Positions 1-9,665 of a stretch of DNA of 64,000 bases are shown here, piece by piece. Made by a program: the position numbers and the translations under genes. The notes under the pieces were generated by a model. The model was not told the DNA's origin. It did not search any database and worked only from the letters and a program-made list of their open reading frames with translations. Position 1 is the first letter of the stretch, and every line of letters begins with the position of its first letter. Source of the stretch: Sphingomonas paeninsulae (GTDB lineage: Bacteria; Pseudomonadota; Alphaproteobacteria; Sphingomonadales; Sphingomonadaceae); assembly GCF_003660165.1 (NCBI RefSeq), contig NZ_CP032827.1:62001-126000 (forward strand), given 5' to 3'.

Positions 1-563
1 ATAATCCGCAGGTTGTTGTGGATGGGATACGGACGATGCACCGATAAGGGGCAGCTCACATTTTGAAGTGCCCGCGCGTGGACTCAAAGCCAGTGCGTCG
101 AAAAACATCGCAAGTTTGCAAACAACGACCTCGTAATCATGATCCCCGCGATCGCCCGGGAGAGCTCTGCAGGAACGTCCGCTCCTCGCTGAGAAGCGGT
201 CATTTACCATGGACACGAGGAATGATCGTTAAGTCCCAAACCAAGACATTTTGACCTGCACTAATTTGACCGGAACGAGCGGCCGAAGGTGACAATGTCC
301 AAAGCGGCCGCGAGCGAGCGGGGACTGGCTCGTCAGGCTATTTGGCTAACGTGAAGCGAACCAGCGTCGCCTGGCCCTACCGGTGGCCCGCTTAAGTTCC
401 GTAAAAGCGCATTTTCACGAATTTACGACCTGCTCTTATTATTACAATTTTGTTAAGCAACTCGAATGCTTTGCCTCTCTCGCATTTGCGGTTCAGGATA
501 AGTTGTTATTGAGCGCATCAGGTCGTCAGGCCACTGCCGAACTCGAGTTGAAGGACCGCATTC
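1..563. other. No gene seen; upstream region of the oxidoreductase/cyo cluster
   Basis: No reading frame here looks like a protein. The short frames lack a recognisable motif and a good ribosome binding site. The last 60 bases hold an AAGGA-type ribosome binding site for the gene starting at 564. A promoter for the following operon presumably lies here, but no clear box can be picked out by eye. Confidence 0.5.
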
Positions 564-2849
564 ATGGCCGATCAGAAGGACCTCCCCCACGATTCCGGTC
601 CGGCAGGCGGGTGGGGCTCTATGAAGGGAATATCGCAGATTTTTGGAGAGACCTGGCCCGCGGGCGGTGGCGTCCGCAGCCTGGCCAAGATGAACAAGCC
701 CAAGGGCGTGATGTGCGTGTCGTGCGCGTGGCCTAAGCCCGCCAATTATTCCGCATTCGAGTTCTGCGAGAACGGCGCGAAGGCGACGATGTGGGAGCTG
801 ACCAAGGCGCGCTGCACGCCCGCATTCTGGCAGGACGACGCGCACACCGTCACCGCGCTGCGCGACTGGAAGGATCATGATCTCGAAAAGACCGGACGGC
901 TGACGCATCCGCTGCGCTACAACGCGGAGACCGATCGCTATGTGGCGGTGAGCTGGGAGGATGCGTTCGCGGCGATTGGTACGACGCTACAGTCGATCGA
1001 TCGCGAAGCTGCGGTCTTTTATGCGTCGGGTCATGCGGGACTTGAGGCGTCGTATCTCTACGCGTTGCTGGCGCGTACTTACGGCAACAACAATTTGCCG
1101 CAGAGTTCGAACATGTGCCACGAAACGACCTCGGTTGGGCTGACCAAGGTAATCGGTTCGCCCGTCGGGACGATCGTCTGGGATGACCTCGCCGAAACCG
1201 ATGCGTTCTTCTTTTTCGGGCAAAATCCCGGCACCAACAGCCCGCGGTTCCTGCACCCGATGAAGGATCTGAAGGATCGTGGCGGCAAGATCATCACGTT
1301 CAACCCGGTGATCGAACAGGGACTGGTGTCGTTCGTCGATCCGCAAAGCCCGACGGCAATGCTGACCGGCAAGGAAACCAGGATTTCCGATCAATACCAC
1401 CAGCTCAAGGCCGGGGGCGACGTTGCCGCGATACTCGGGCTTTGCAAATGCGTGGTCGAGGCGGATGATGCCGCAAAGGCAGCGGGCAAGGCCGAGGTGA
1501 TTGATCATGGCTTCGTCAAGCAGCACACCACCGGCTTCGACGAGTTCATCGATTCGTGTCGCGATGCGAGCTGGGCGGAAATCGAGCAGGAATCGGGACT
1601 GACCGAGGCCGCGCTTCGTGAAGCTGGCGACGTCTATATCGCTGCCGAGAAAGTGATCGGCGTTTATGGCATGGGGCTGACCCAGCACACGCATGGTGCG
1701 CTGAACATCGCGATGCTGGTCAACCTGCTGCTGCTGCGCGGTAACATCGGCAGGCCGGGCGCAGGCTGCTGCCCCGTGCGCGGGCATAGCAATGTGCAGG
1801 GACAGCGCACCGTCGGGATCGCCGAGAAGGTCAAGCTGGTGCCACTGGATAAACTGAAGGCGCTGTTCGACTTCGATCCGCCGACAAAGGACGGCATGAA
1901 CATCGTCGAGGCGGTCGAGGGATTGTTTGCGGGCAAGGTTCGCGCGTTCGTCTCGCTCGGCGGCAATCTGGTGCGCGCCGTGCCCGACCAGAAGCGCATG
2001 GAGGCGGCGTGGGCCGCGCAGGACCTGACCGTGATGGTCTCGACCAAGCTCAACCGCAGCCACCTCTTCCCGGCCAGGCAGGCGTATATCCTGCCTTGCC
2101 TGGGCCGCTTCGAACGCGACGAACAGGCCACCGGCAACCAGTCGATCACCACCGAAGACAGCTTCTCGATGATCAGCGCATCGATTGGCCATACCGCGCC
2201 GGTATCGGGCATGGTCAGGAGCGAACTCGCGATCGTCACCGGCATCGCCAAGGCGGCGGTGGCACCGGCGGCCGGGTTAAAATGGGACGAGTGGACGGCC
2301 AATTATGCGCTCGTCCGCGACCTGATCGAGCACACCTATCCCGATGATTTCCGCGACTATAACGCGCGCATGTACGAGGCGGGTGGTTTTTATCGTGGCA
2401 ATGGCGCGCACGAGCGGATCTGGAAGACGCCGGAGGGAAGGGCGGTGTTCACGACGCCGGGGCAGCTGAACTCGCTCGGGTTCCAGGATGCGCCCGGGCG
2501 TTACCGGTTGATCACCATGCGCTCGAACGACCAGTTCAACACGACGATCTACGGTTATTCGGACCGCCTGCGCGGGCTGGAGGGTTCGCGTGACATCGTA
2601 TTGATGAGCCCGGAGGATATCGAGGAGCGCGGGTTCCGCGATGGCCAGATCGTCGCCTTGGTGACCGATGTCGATGATGGCCAGGACCGCAGGCTCGGCG
2701 GGCTGACGCTGACCGCTTACAAACTGCCACGCGGGACGATCGCGTCTTATTATCCCGAATGTAACGTGCTGGTACCGATCGGCCATCACGATCAATTGTC
2801 GAAGACACCGGCATCGAAATCTGTGCCGGTCCGGGTCGAGGCCGGCTGA
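564..2849 (+). CDS. FdhF/YdeP family molybdopterin oxidoreductase
   Basis: A 761-residue soluble molybdopterin oxidoreductase of the FdhF/YdeP type, similar in length to E. coli YdeP. Near the N-terminus is a cysteine cluster (C51, C54, C68) that could bind an Fe-S centre. The motif SNMCHETTS places Cys185 where formate dehydrogenase H has its selenocysteine Mo ligand. The later segments GQNPGTNSPRFL, RGNIGRPGAGCCPVRGHSNVQG and SLGGNLVRAVPD are typical bis-MGD binding regions. No signal peptide is seen, so it is probably cytoplasmic. Family members are linked to formate or acid-stress metabolism, but the substrate cannot be read from sequence. The ATG has AAGGA nine bases upstream. It ends 16 bases before cyoA, suggesting one transcript with the quinol oxidase. 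Confidence 0.9.
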   Translation: MADQKDLPHDSGPAGGWGSMKGISQIFGETWPAGGGVRSLAKMNKPKGVMCVSCAWPKPANYSAFEFCENGAKATMWELTKARCTPAFWQDDAHTVTALRDWKDHDLEKTGRLTHPLRYNAETDRYVAVSWEDAFAAIGTTLQSIDREAAVFYASGHAGLEASYLYALLARTYGNNNLPQSSNMCHETTSVGLTKVIGSPVGTIVWDDLAETDAFFFFGQNPGTNSPRFLHPMKDLKDRGGKIITFNPVIEQGLVSFVDPQSPTAMLTGKETRISDQYHQLKAGGDVAAILGLCKCVVEADDAAKAAGKAEVIDHGFVKQHTTGFDEFIDSCRDASWAEIEQESGLTEAALREAGDVYIAAEKVIGVYGMGLTQHTHGALNIAMLVNLLLLRGNIGRPGAGCCPVRGHSNVQGQRTVGIAEKVKLVPLDKLKALFDFDPPTKDGMNIVEAVEGLFAGKVRAFVSLGGNLVRAVPDQKRMEAAWAAQDLTVMVSTKLNRSHLFPARQAYILPCLGRFERDEQATGNQSITTEDSFSMISASIGHTAPVSGMVRSELAIVTGIAKAAVAPAAGLKWDEWTANYALVRDLIEHTYPDDFRDYNARMYEAGGFYRGNGAHERIWKTPEGRAVFTTPGQLNSLGFQDAPGRYRLITMRSNDQFNTTIYGYSDRLRGLEGSRDIVLMSPEDIEERGFRDGQIVALVTDVDDGQDRRLGGLTLTAYKLPRGTIASYYPECNVLVPIGHHDQLSKTPASKSVPVRVEAG

Positions 2850-2865
2850 GCACTCGGCGCGGGCG

Positions 2866-3729
2866 ATGACCATCCGGGGTAATACTAGATTGGCACTGCG
2901 CGGCATCGGTATCATGGCGCTCATGCTGCTTTCAGGGTGCGACGTTCTCAGGCTTGGCGTCGTCGGACACGCCGGGCCAGTCGCGGAGGGCCAGTGGCAT
3001 CTGTATCTCGTCGTCGGCGCCGTTCTGATATTCGTCGCGGGGCCCGTGCTGCTGCTGACGCCGATCATGGCATGGCATTACCGCCTGTCGAACACGAAGA
3101 GCGCGTTCAAGCCGAAATGGGACTTTTCATGGTGGATCGAGGCGCTGATCTGGATTCCGCCGATCGTCATCGTGATCGGCCTCGGCGTGGTGCTCTGGAC
3201 CTACACGCACCTGCTCGATCCGTATCGCCCGATACCTTCGCCGCAGGCACCGCTTGAGATACAGGCGGTCGCGCTCGACTGGAAGTGGCTGTTCATCTAT
3301 CCCGGCGAGCAGATCGCCACGGTGAACGAACTCGATATACCGGTCGGCCGACCAGTCCATATCAGCCTCACGAGCGGGACCGTGATGCAGTCGCTGATGG
3401 TGCCGCAGCTTGCTGGCCAGATTTACGCGATGGCGGGAATGACCACGCAGCTGAACTTCGCGGCGAGCCGGGCGGGAGTGTTCCACGGTCAGAACACGCA
3501 GTTCAACGGCATCGGTTTCCAGAACCAGAAATTCAATGTCATCGCGCGTCCGGCTCCTCAATACCGCCACTGGGTGGACCGGGTGCATGCGTCCGGCCAA
3601 CGTCTCGATGCGGCGAGCTATGCCAGACTGTCTGCCCGATCGGTGATCGCACGGCCTGTCTTCTTCGCCTCGACGCCGCCCAATCTGTTTTCGCATATCG
3701 TCGCGCAAACACCGGACAAGGCACGATGA
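2866..3729 (+). CDS. cyoA: Cytochrome bo3-type ubiquinol oxidase subunit II
   Basis: A 287-residue subunit II of a haem-copper quinol oxidase. It has a lipoprotein signal (LLSGC, so Cys25 would be lipidated), a transmembrane segment around residues 45-65, a second near 90-110, and a C-terminal cupredoxin domain (QAVALDWKWLFIYP; VMQSLMVPQLAGQIYAM). The only cysteine is the lipobox one, so the CuA site of cytochrome c oxidases is absent. This indicates a quinol oxidase. The stop overlaps the start of cyoB (ATGA), implying translational coupling. No cyoE (haem O synthase) lies nearby, so haem O must be supplied from elsewhere or another haem is used. Confidence 0.93.
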   Translation: MTIRGNTRLALRGIGIMALMLLSGCDVLRLGVVGHAGPVAEGQWHLYLVVGAVLIFVAGPVLLLTPIMAWHYRLSNTKSAFKPKWDFSWWIEALIWIPPIVIVIGLGVVLWTYTHLLDPYRPIPSPQAPLEIQAVALDWKWLFIYPGEQIATVNELDIPVGRPVHISLTSGTVMQSLMVPQLAGQIYAMAGMTTQLNFAASRAGVFHGQNTQFNGIGFQNQKFNVIARPAPQYRHWVDRVHASGQRLDAASYARLSARSVIARPVFFASTPPNLFSHIVAQTPDKAR

Positions 3730-5636
3730 CCGAGGGTATCTGGCCAGCGCTGCTCGGGCGCTTTACCTGGAACGCGCTGGCGTTCGTCCGCGCATGGGAA
3801 AACCCGACCGTCAGCGAGATCATTGGGGCTGGGGCGGCGCTGATCGTCGTGCTCGGTGCCGCAACCTTGATTGCGCTGATAACAGTGGCGGGCAAATGGC
3901 GATATCTGTGGCGCGAGTGGCTCACCAGCCTCGATCACAAGAAGATCGGCATCATGTATGTCATCATCGCCTTCGTAATGCTGGCGCGCGCGCTGGCCGA
4001 GGCGGTGCTGATGCGGATGCAGCAGGCGGCTGCGGTGAACGCGCCGGGCTTCGTCGAGCCGGACCATTTCGCGCAGTTGTTCAGCACGCATGGCAGCATC
4101 ATGATCTTCTTCATGGCGATGCCGTTCCTGACCGGCATCATCAATTACGTCACCCCGTTGCAGATCGGAGCGCGCGATGTGGCGTTTCCGCTGCTCAACT
4201 CGATCAGCCTGTGGCTCACCGGAGGGGCGGCCGGGCTGATGATGGTGTCGCTGGTGATCGGACGCTTCTCGACGGGCGGATGGAGCGGATATCCGCCCTA
4301 CACCGAACTCGCATTCAGCCCCGATGTCGGTCCCGATTACTGGATTTGGGCGGTAACTCTCGGATCGATCGCGTCGACGCTGTCGGGGCTCAACTTCGCG
4401 GTGACGCTCTACAAGATGCGTTGTCCGGGAATGACGCTGATGCGGATGCCGCTGTTCTGCTGGACGACGTTATGCACGTCGATCCTGATGATCTTCGCCA
4501 TGCCGCCGCTGACCGTGGCGACCGCGCTGCTCGCGCTTGATCGCTATCTCGGCTTCCACCTGTTCACGAATGACCTTGGCGGCAACATGATGAACTACGC
4601 CAACCTGTTCTGGCTGTTCGGTCATCCCGAGGTCTATATCCTGATCCTTCCCGCGTTCGGTGTCTATTCCGAAGTCGTTTCGACCTTTTCGTCGAAGGAG
4701 CTTTACGGCTATACCTCGCTGGTGCTCGCGACGATGGCGATCGCGGTGCTCTCGTTCACCGTCTGGGTTCATCACTTCTTCACGATGGGCCAGAGCGCGA
4801 ACCTGAACGCGGTGTTCGGGATCGCAACGATGACGATCGGCGTGCCGACCGGGGTCAAGATCTACGACTGGATCTGGACTATGTTCCGCGGCGAGGTGCG
4901 CTTCACCGTGCCGATGCTCTATTCGCTCGCTTTCATGATGACCTTTGTGCTTGGCGGGTTCACTGGTATTTTGCTCGCTTTTCCACCACTCGATTACCTC
5001 GTCCATAACACGCTGTTCCTCGTCGCGCATTTCCACAACATGCTCATTCCGGGATTGTTGTACGGAATGCTGGCGGCGACGCATTACTGGTTCCCCAAGG
5101 CGTTCGGCTTTCGTCTGAACGAGAAATGGGGGCGCATCTCGTTCGGTTGCTGGGTGGTCGGCTTCTACCTCGCCTTCATGCCGCTTTACGTGCTTGGCGC
5201 GGGCGGTGCGGCGCGGCGGAGCCAGGCGTTCTTCGAGCCGGCGTTTCGGCCCTGGCTCTATGTCGCTGGCGTCGGCGCACTGATATTGTTGACCGCGCTC
5301 GCCTCGCTGTTCGTGCAACTTTGGGTCAGCATTCGCGAGCGTGGGGACAACCGCGTGTTCGCCGGCGATCCGTGGGACGGACGCGGCCTCGAATGGTCGA
5401 TGTCCGCACCGCCGCCCGAATATAATTATGCAGTGATCCCTGTGGTTGATGACCGTGACTCGTTTTTCGACGGCAAGCGCGACGGCAGCGCTTACCTAGC
5501 GCAGGCGGCGTATGAGGACATTGCCGTACCGCGTAACAGCATGGTCGGCCCGGTGACCGGCATTCTCGGCGCCGCGCTCGCGTTCGCGCTGGTCTGGCAC
5601 ATTTGGTGGCTGGCGCCTCTGTGCCTCGGGGAATAA
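3726..5636 (+). CDS. cyoB: Cytochrome bo3-type ubiquinol oxidase subunit I
   Basis: A 636-residue catalytic subunit with about 14-15 membrane segments. The haem-copper ligands are visible: His122 in STHGSIM, His300 and Tyr304 in HPEVY (the cross-linked His-Tyr pair), His349/His350 in VHHFFTMG, and His435/His437 in HFHNM. The frame stays open upstream into cyoA, but the ATG at 3726 overlapping the cyoA stop is the sensible start, since it gives the family's N-terminus. It oxidises ubiquinol and reduces O2 to water while pumping protons. It is encoded in the usual order cyoA-B-C-D, with a small extra frame between B and C. Confidence 0.95.
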   Translation: MTEGIWPALLGRFTWNALAFVRAWENPTVSEIIGAGAALIVVLGAATLIALITVAGKWRYLWREWLTSLDHKKIGIMYVIIAFVMLARALAEAVLMRMQQAAAVNAPGFVEPDHFAQLFSTHGSIMIFFMAMPFLTGIINYVTPLQIGARDVAFPLLNSISLWLTGGAAGLMMVSLVIGRFSTGGWSGYPPYTELAFSPDVGPDYWIWAVTLGSIASTLSGLNFAVTLYKMRCPGMTLMRMPLFCWTTLCTSILMIFAMPPLTVATALLALDRYLGFHLFTNDLGGNMMNYANLFWLFGHPEVYILILPAFGVYSEVVSTFSSKELYGYTSLVLATMAIAVLSFTVWVHHFFTMGQSANLNAVFGIATMTIGVPTGVKIYDWIWTMFRGEVRFTVPMLYSLAFMMTFVLGGFTGILLAFPPLDYLVHNTLFLVAHFHNMLIPGLLYGMLAATHYWFPKAFGFRLNEKWGRISFGCWVVGFYLAFMPLYVLGAGGAARRSQAFFEPAFRPWLYVAGVGALILLTALASLFVQLWVSIRERGDNRVFAGDPWDGRGLEWSMSAPPPEYNYAVIPVVDDRDSFFDGKRDGSAYLAQAAYEDIAVPRNSMVGPVTGILGAALAFALVWHIWWLAPLCLGE

Positions 5637-5644
5637 TCTCCACC

Positions 5645-5809
5645 GTGATCGCCCGCAGCTTCGTCCGCAACGTCGAGCGCGTCGTTCCCGCAGCGGAGGT
5701 CGCGCGCATAGAGGAGCGCTGGCACCGTGAGATCGCCATAGCGCATCCGATTACTCGACATCGCGAAATGACCTCTGCCAATCAGGGCCTCGCCGAGGTG
5801 ACAGCATGA
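5645..5809 (+). CDS. Possible small protein between cyoB and cyoC
   Basis: A 54-residue frame starting at GTG 5645 (or 68 residues from ATG 5603, which would overlap cyoB). Its stop overlaps the cyoC start as ATGA, the same coupling seen at cyoA/B and cyoC/D, so the frame may be translated. It fills the only gap in an otherwise tightly packed operon. The product is charged, with RNVERVVPAAEVARIEERW likely helical, and has no membrane segment. No family is recognised and no strong ribosome binding site precedes the GTG. It could instead be an untranslated spacer. Confidence 0.4.
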   Translation: MIARSFVRNVERVVPAAEVARIEERWHREIAIAHPITRHREMTSANQGLAEVTA

Positions 5810-6432
5810 GCGCCGGCGACGTAAAGCACGCCGGTATCAATCTTGGTGCCACCGATCAGGAAACGCACAAGCAGGCGGAACCCGACGTCTTCGGCTTCTG
5901 GATATTCCTGATGAGCGACGCCGTGATCTTTGCGCTGCTGTTTGCCGTCTATGGCACGATGCTCGGCGCGACCGCTGGCGGGCCAACGGCGGCGAGTGCG
6001 TACAAGATCGGCCCGACATTCATCGAAACGGTGATCCTGCTAACAAGCAGTTTCACCTTCGGCATGGCCTCGATCGCGATGAAATACGGGTCACGGCTTC
6101 GCGTGTTAATAAGCTGGCTTGCCGTGACGCTGATCCTCGGCCTCGCTTTTCTTAGCCTGGAATTGAACGATTTTGCGACGATGATCGGCAATGGCGCGTC
6201 GCCCACACGCAGCGGTTTTCTTTCATCGTTCTTCGCACTGGTGCCGCTGCATGGCCTGCATGTGCTGGCCGGTTGCCTGTGGTTGGTCGTGATGATGGTG
6301 CAGGTGCCGCTCTTTGGACTCGATGCGCGCGTAAAGATCAATTTGCTGCGGCTCGGGCTGTTCTGGCATTTCCTCGACATCGTCTGGATCGCGATCTTTT
6401 CGGTCGTCTATTTGCAGGGGCTGATCCGATGA
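5806..6432 (+). CDS. cyoC: Cytochrome bo3-type ubiquinol oxidase subunit III
   Basis: A 208-residue member of the haem-copper oxidase subunit III family with five membrane segments, matching the normal CyoC size. Typical features are FGFWIFLMSDAVIFALLF near the N-terminus, HGLHVLAGCLW in the fourth helix region and a C-terminal WHFLDIVWIAIF. It belongs to the quinol oxidase complex in the inner membrane. Start and stop both overlap neighbouring frames (ATGA at 5806 and 6429), so it should be co-translated with cyoB and cyoD. Confidence 0.94.
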   Translation: MSAGDVKHAGINLGATDQETHKQAEPDVFGFWIFLMSDAVIFALLFAVYGTMLGATAGGPTAASAYKIGPTFIETVILLTSSFTFGMASIAMKYGSRLRVLISWLAVTLILGLAFLSLELNDFATMIGNGASPTRSGFLSSFFALVPLHGLHVLAGCLWLVVMMVQVPLFGLDARVKINLLRLGLFWHFLDIVWIAIFSVVYLQGLIR

Positions 6433-6743
6433 CTGCGATGCGCAACGATAAACGCCGGGAAATCCAGACCTACGCGATTGGCCTCATGCTGGCGCTTGCG
6501 GCAACCGGCGCGGCGTTTGCGCTGGTGCACTGGCCGAGCTTTCCTGCCCGCACGACACTCGGTCTGGTCTTCGGCCTGGCACTGATGCAGATGATCGTGC
6601 ACTTCCAGTGCTTTCTGCACATCAGCCTGAACCGATCGTCCCGCGACGACCTTTTGCTGATCCTGTTTTCCACGCTCATCATCATCATGATGGTGGCGGG
6701 CACGATCGTGATCATGGCCAATTTGCACAGCCGCATGATGTAG
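6429..6743 (+). CDS. cyoD: Cytochrome bo3-type ubiquinol oxidase subunit IV
   Basis: A 104-residue subunit IV with three membrane segments. The hallmark QMIVHFQCFLHISL, close to the CyoD signature, sits between the second and third helices. The frame is open further upstream, but ATG 6429 overlaps the cyoC stop and gives the normal length. It is the last gene of the cyo operon. Its stop lies inside an inverted repeat shared with the convergent glucose dehydrogenase gene, which ends eight bases further on. Confidence 0.92.
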   Translation: MTAMRNDKRREIQTYAIGLMLALAATGAAFALVHWPSFPARTTLGLVFGLALMQMIVHFQCFLHISLNRSSRDDLLLILFSTLIIIMMVAGTIVIMANLHSRMM

Positions 6744-6780
6744 CCTGGCTATCACCCCTTGCGGGGCAACGCCCAGGCTA
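6741..6780. terminator. Bidirectional terminator-like inverted repeat between cyoD and gcd
   Basis: Outer arms TAGCCTGG (6741-6748) and CCAGGCTA (6773-6780) pair perfectly. A smaller hairpin, CCCC-ttgc-GGGG, lies inside them (6755-6766). It overlaps the ends of both convergent genes, as expected for a shared terminator. There is no long T run, so the function is inferred. Confidence 0.45.
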
Positions 6781-9159
6781 TCACCTGATCGCCGATCGGG
6801 GTTTTCATGAAATGATGGCCGCCGGTCATAAGCACGACATATTCCCGACCGTTTTGTTCATAGACCATGGGGGTGGCTTGCCCACCGGCAGGCAGCACAG
6901 TTTGCCACAGAATCTTGCCGGTTTTCAGATCAATCGCCTTGAACAGATCATCGGTCGCTGCGGCAACGAAAATGATTCCGCCTGCCGTTACAACCGAACC
7001 GCCGTTGTTGGGCGTGCCGATCGTGAAGGGCAAATAACTTGGGATACCGAATGGCCCGTTTTTGCGCGCAGATCCAAAGGGCCGATCCCATATCGTCTTG
7101 CCCGTTGCTATGTCGATTGCGCGGATGCCCCCATAGGGCGGCTGTTTGCACAACATACCGGTGAATGGCATTTGCCAACCGGCATTGACGTCCACGGCAT
7201 AGGGCGTCTGTGCCTGTGGATCTCCAGCACCCTCGGCACCGGCCTCTACCTTTACTGTTTTGCCCTGTTTGCGAAGGTCCGCTTTCTGTTCCCGCGTGAA
7301 CCAGCCCTTTGCGTTAGCCTCGGCTCGTGGCACAAGGCGCACGTAATTCGGCATGTCGTTATAATTGGCGACAATCACGCCCCGTGCCGGATCAACGGCA
7401 ACGCTGCCCCAGTCGGTTCCGCCATTATAGCCTGGATATTCGATCGAATGCTTAGCCACCTCAGGGGGGTGTAGAAACCCTTGTAGCTCGCGCGCTTGAA
7501 ATTGATCCGACATATCATCTGATCGATCGGCGACATCCCCCACATATCGGATTCGGTCAGAGGATCCTTGCGCAGCGTATGCCAAAGCGAGACGATCTGC
7601 GTTGGCGAACGCTGCTCGGGCTCGACGCCACCAGATGGAGCTTTGATGGTGCCGATCGGCGTCAACGGCCTGCCGGTGGCGCGGTCGAGAATATAGATAT
7701 CGCCTTGTTTGGAAGAGACCAGCAGCGCCGGGATCCCCTTATAGTCGATCAGCGTTGGCTGGCTGCCAAAATCATAGTCCCACGCATCTTTCTTGACGGC
7801 CTGGAATTTCCAGCGTGGCTTGCCGGTCGTCACGTCGAGCGCGACGATGGATGTAGCAAAATCATTCTCGGGCTTGGTGCGTAGCGTGCTCCAATAATCG
7901 ACGGTCGAATTACCCATCGGCAGATAGACGAGTCCGAGCTTTTCATCGCCACTCGCCATTGTCCACATATTTGGTGTACCGCGTGACCATTGCTGACCTT
8001 TTGGAGGATAGCCGGTCCATTCGGGATGCTTCATGTCCCAGGCAAAGCGGAGCTTCCCAGTGACAGCATCAAAGCCCTGGATTACGCCCGATGGTTCGTA
8101 ACGCTCCTGGCCATCGGTGGTCTGGTGTCCTGTGACGGCAATGCCGCGAACGATGACGGGTGGCGAGTTGATCGAGACGAGACCTGGGAAAACCTTGCCC
8201 ATGCCGATCTTCGCATCGACCTGTCCATTTATGCCAAAGTCGGTGCAAGGTTTTCCGGTTTTGGCATCGACCGCGATCATGCGCGCATCAAGCGTTCCTT
8301 CGATGATCCTTGTCGAACAGAGCGCATCGGGCTTGGCGCCGGGAACAGCATAATAAGTGACGCCGCGGCAAGCTGCGGTGTAGGGAATCCATTGGTTTGC
8401 GACCTTGGGGTCAAATCGCCACAGCTCCTTGCCGGTGGCTGCATCCATCGAAATCACGATGTTTTTTGCTGAACAAAGGTACAGCGAGTTACCGATTTTC
8501 AGCGGCGTGGTTTCAGCCCCATATTGCGCGGCGGCGGCGGCGTCAGTTGGCATATCTCCGGTATGGCTCAACCAGACCTTTTCCAGTTGGCCGACATTGC
8601 TCACATTAATCTGGGTCAGCGGAGAGTAACGACGGGCCGCGCCGGTGCCGCCATAAACCGGCCAGTCTGCCCCAGTTGCAAAGCCCGACGGGTCGGCCAT
8701 GCCGATCGAGTTTTGTGCAGGCAGTGCAGAGACAGCGACGCCTTGCGTTCCAAGCGCGGTAAAAAGGATCGCGGTAGCGGCAACGACACTGACGACGCCA
8801 CCGCCGGCCAGCTTCCAGCGGTTCGGCTGCCGGGTCAGCGTTGGCATAACCAGGAACGTGGCAATCAACAGAACGACCGGTGCGATAATACGAGGCACAA
8901 GAGCCCAGACAAGGTTGGTGTGCGCATCGAAAAACGCCCATATCACCGTGAGTGCTGCGACTGCGATGTACACATAAGCACCTGCCATGCGGCCGCGTAT
9001 TAAAAGCACACCGGAAACAACCATCGCTGCACCTGCAAGCAGATAATAGATTGAACCTCCGAGTACTGCCAACCAGACGCCACCGATTGCCAGCACCACA
9101 CCAATCGCCGCAATGACCAATCCAAGAAGAATAGCCGCCCAAACTCGCCGGTCGCGCAT
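6752..9159 (-). CDS. gcd: Membrane-bound PQQ-dependent glucose dehydrogenase family (single frameshift)
   Basis: About 802 residues once one frameshift is corrected, the normal size for membrane-bound quinoprotein glucose dehydrogenase. The N-terminus has about five membrane helices (residues 1-140). It is followed by a periplasmic PQQ beta-propeller with motifs such as DWPVYGGTGAARRYSPL, ETTPL, SGVIQGFDAVTGKLRFAWD, LVYLPMGNS, KKDAWDYDFGSQPTL and GGTDWGSVAVDP. It oxidises glucose or a similar sugar or polyol and passes electrons to ubiquinone, which the neighbouring cyo oxidase could reoxidise. The frame breaks at a G run (7464-7469; C run on the coding strand). Seven bases instead of six would join FYTP to PEVAKHS without loss. 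AAGGAA lies eight bases before the ATG. Quinate or another sugar is a possible alternative substrate. Confidence 0.88.
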
Positions 9160-9257
9160 TCTCAGATTCCTTATTCCAACACCGACACGGGAAGCGCCAT
9201 AAACCGTCGCATTTTGCCCAGTTAATGGCTGGCGAAATTTAAGAACGTTCTGATGGC

Positions 9258-9593
9258 GTGATGTTTCCGGCTACAAATCGGATTCGTACTTTTTTCCGGC
9301 TCTGGTGCACGAACCAACCAGCATCAGGCTCGACGGAGCACCTGTTTGACCGAAAGGCATATCAGATCGCCGTCGCCGCAGAAGTCGTTGCCATTTACAC
9401 AGTTTCTGCCGTTTTGCCCCCCTTCGGTTGGCAGATATATTTCATTCAGATCGTGGAGATTATTGTCGGTCTGCACTTCATCGGCCAATGGGCGGCGACA
9501 CGATCCAGGCGGTTTTTAGATATAGCGGGCGGCATGTGCGCCATATCCGCAATAGATAGGCCCCCCAAATATGAGGATTTACGGGAATGCTAA
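9258..9593 (+). pseudogene. Possible remnant of a small membrane protein
   Basis: A frame of up to 111 residues. From about residue 33 it reads like a real membrane protein: YQIAVAAEVVAIYTV, then IVEIIVGLHFIGQWAATRSRRFLDIAGGMCAISAI. The pattern of two or three hydrophobic segments with GLHFI resembles uncharacterised alphaproteobacterial membrane proteins. The first 30 residues and the last 12 do not fit, and there is no good ribosome binding site. It may be the decayed end of such a gene. The rest of the 9160-9665 gap shows nothing. Confidence 0.3.
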
Positions 9594-9665
9594 GGCATCC
9601 ATCAAATGCGAAATTCGAGCTACAGGATGCTAATTTTATAAAAGCAGAAAACTGCTCTGCTACGA

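Noticed and set aside
987-2192. Long open frame on the minus strand opposite the molybdopterin oxidoreductase
   Set aside because: It lies wholly inside a well-supported gene and has an Arg/His-rich composition without domains, as expected for antisense of GC-rich coding DNA.
2277-3068. Minus-strand frame covering the oxidoreductase end and cyoA start
   Set aside because: Overlaps two confident genes and shows no family features.
4470-5318. Long open frame opposite cyoB
   Set aside because: Overlaps the catalytic subunit completely and its product is charged and motif-free.
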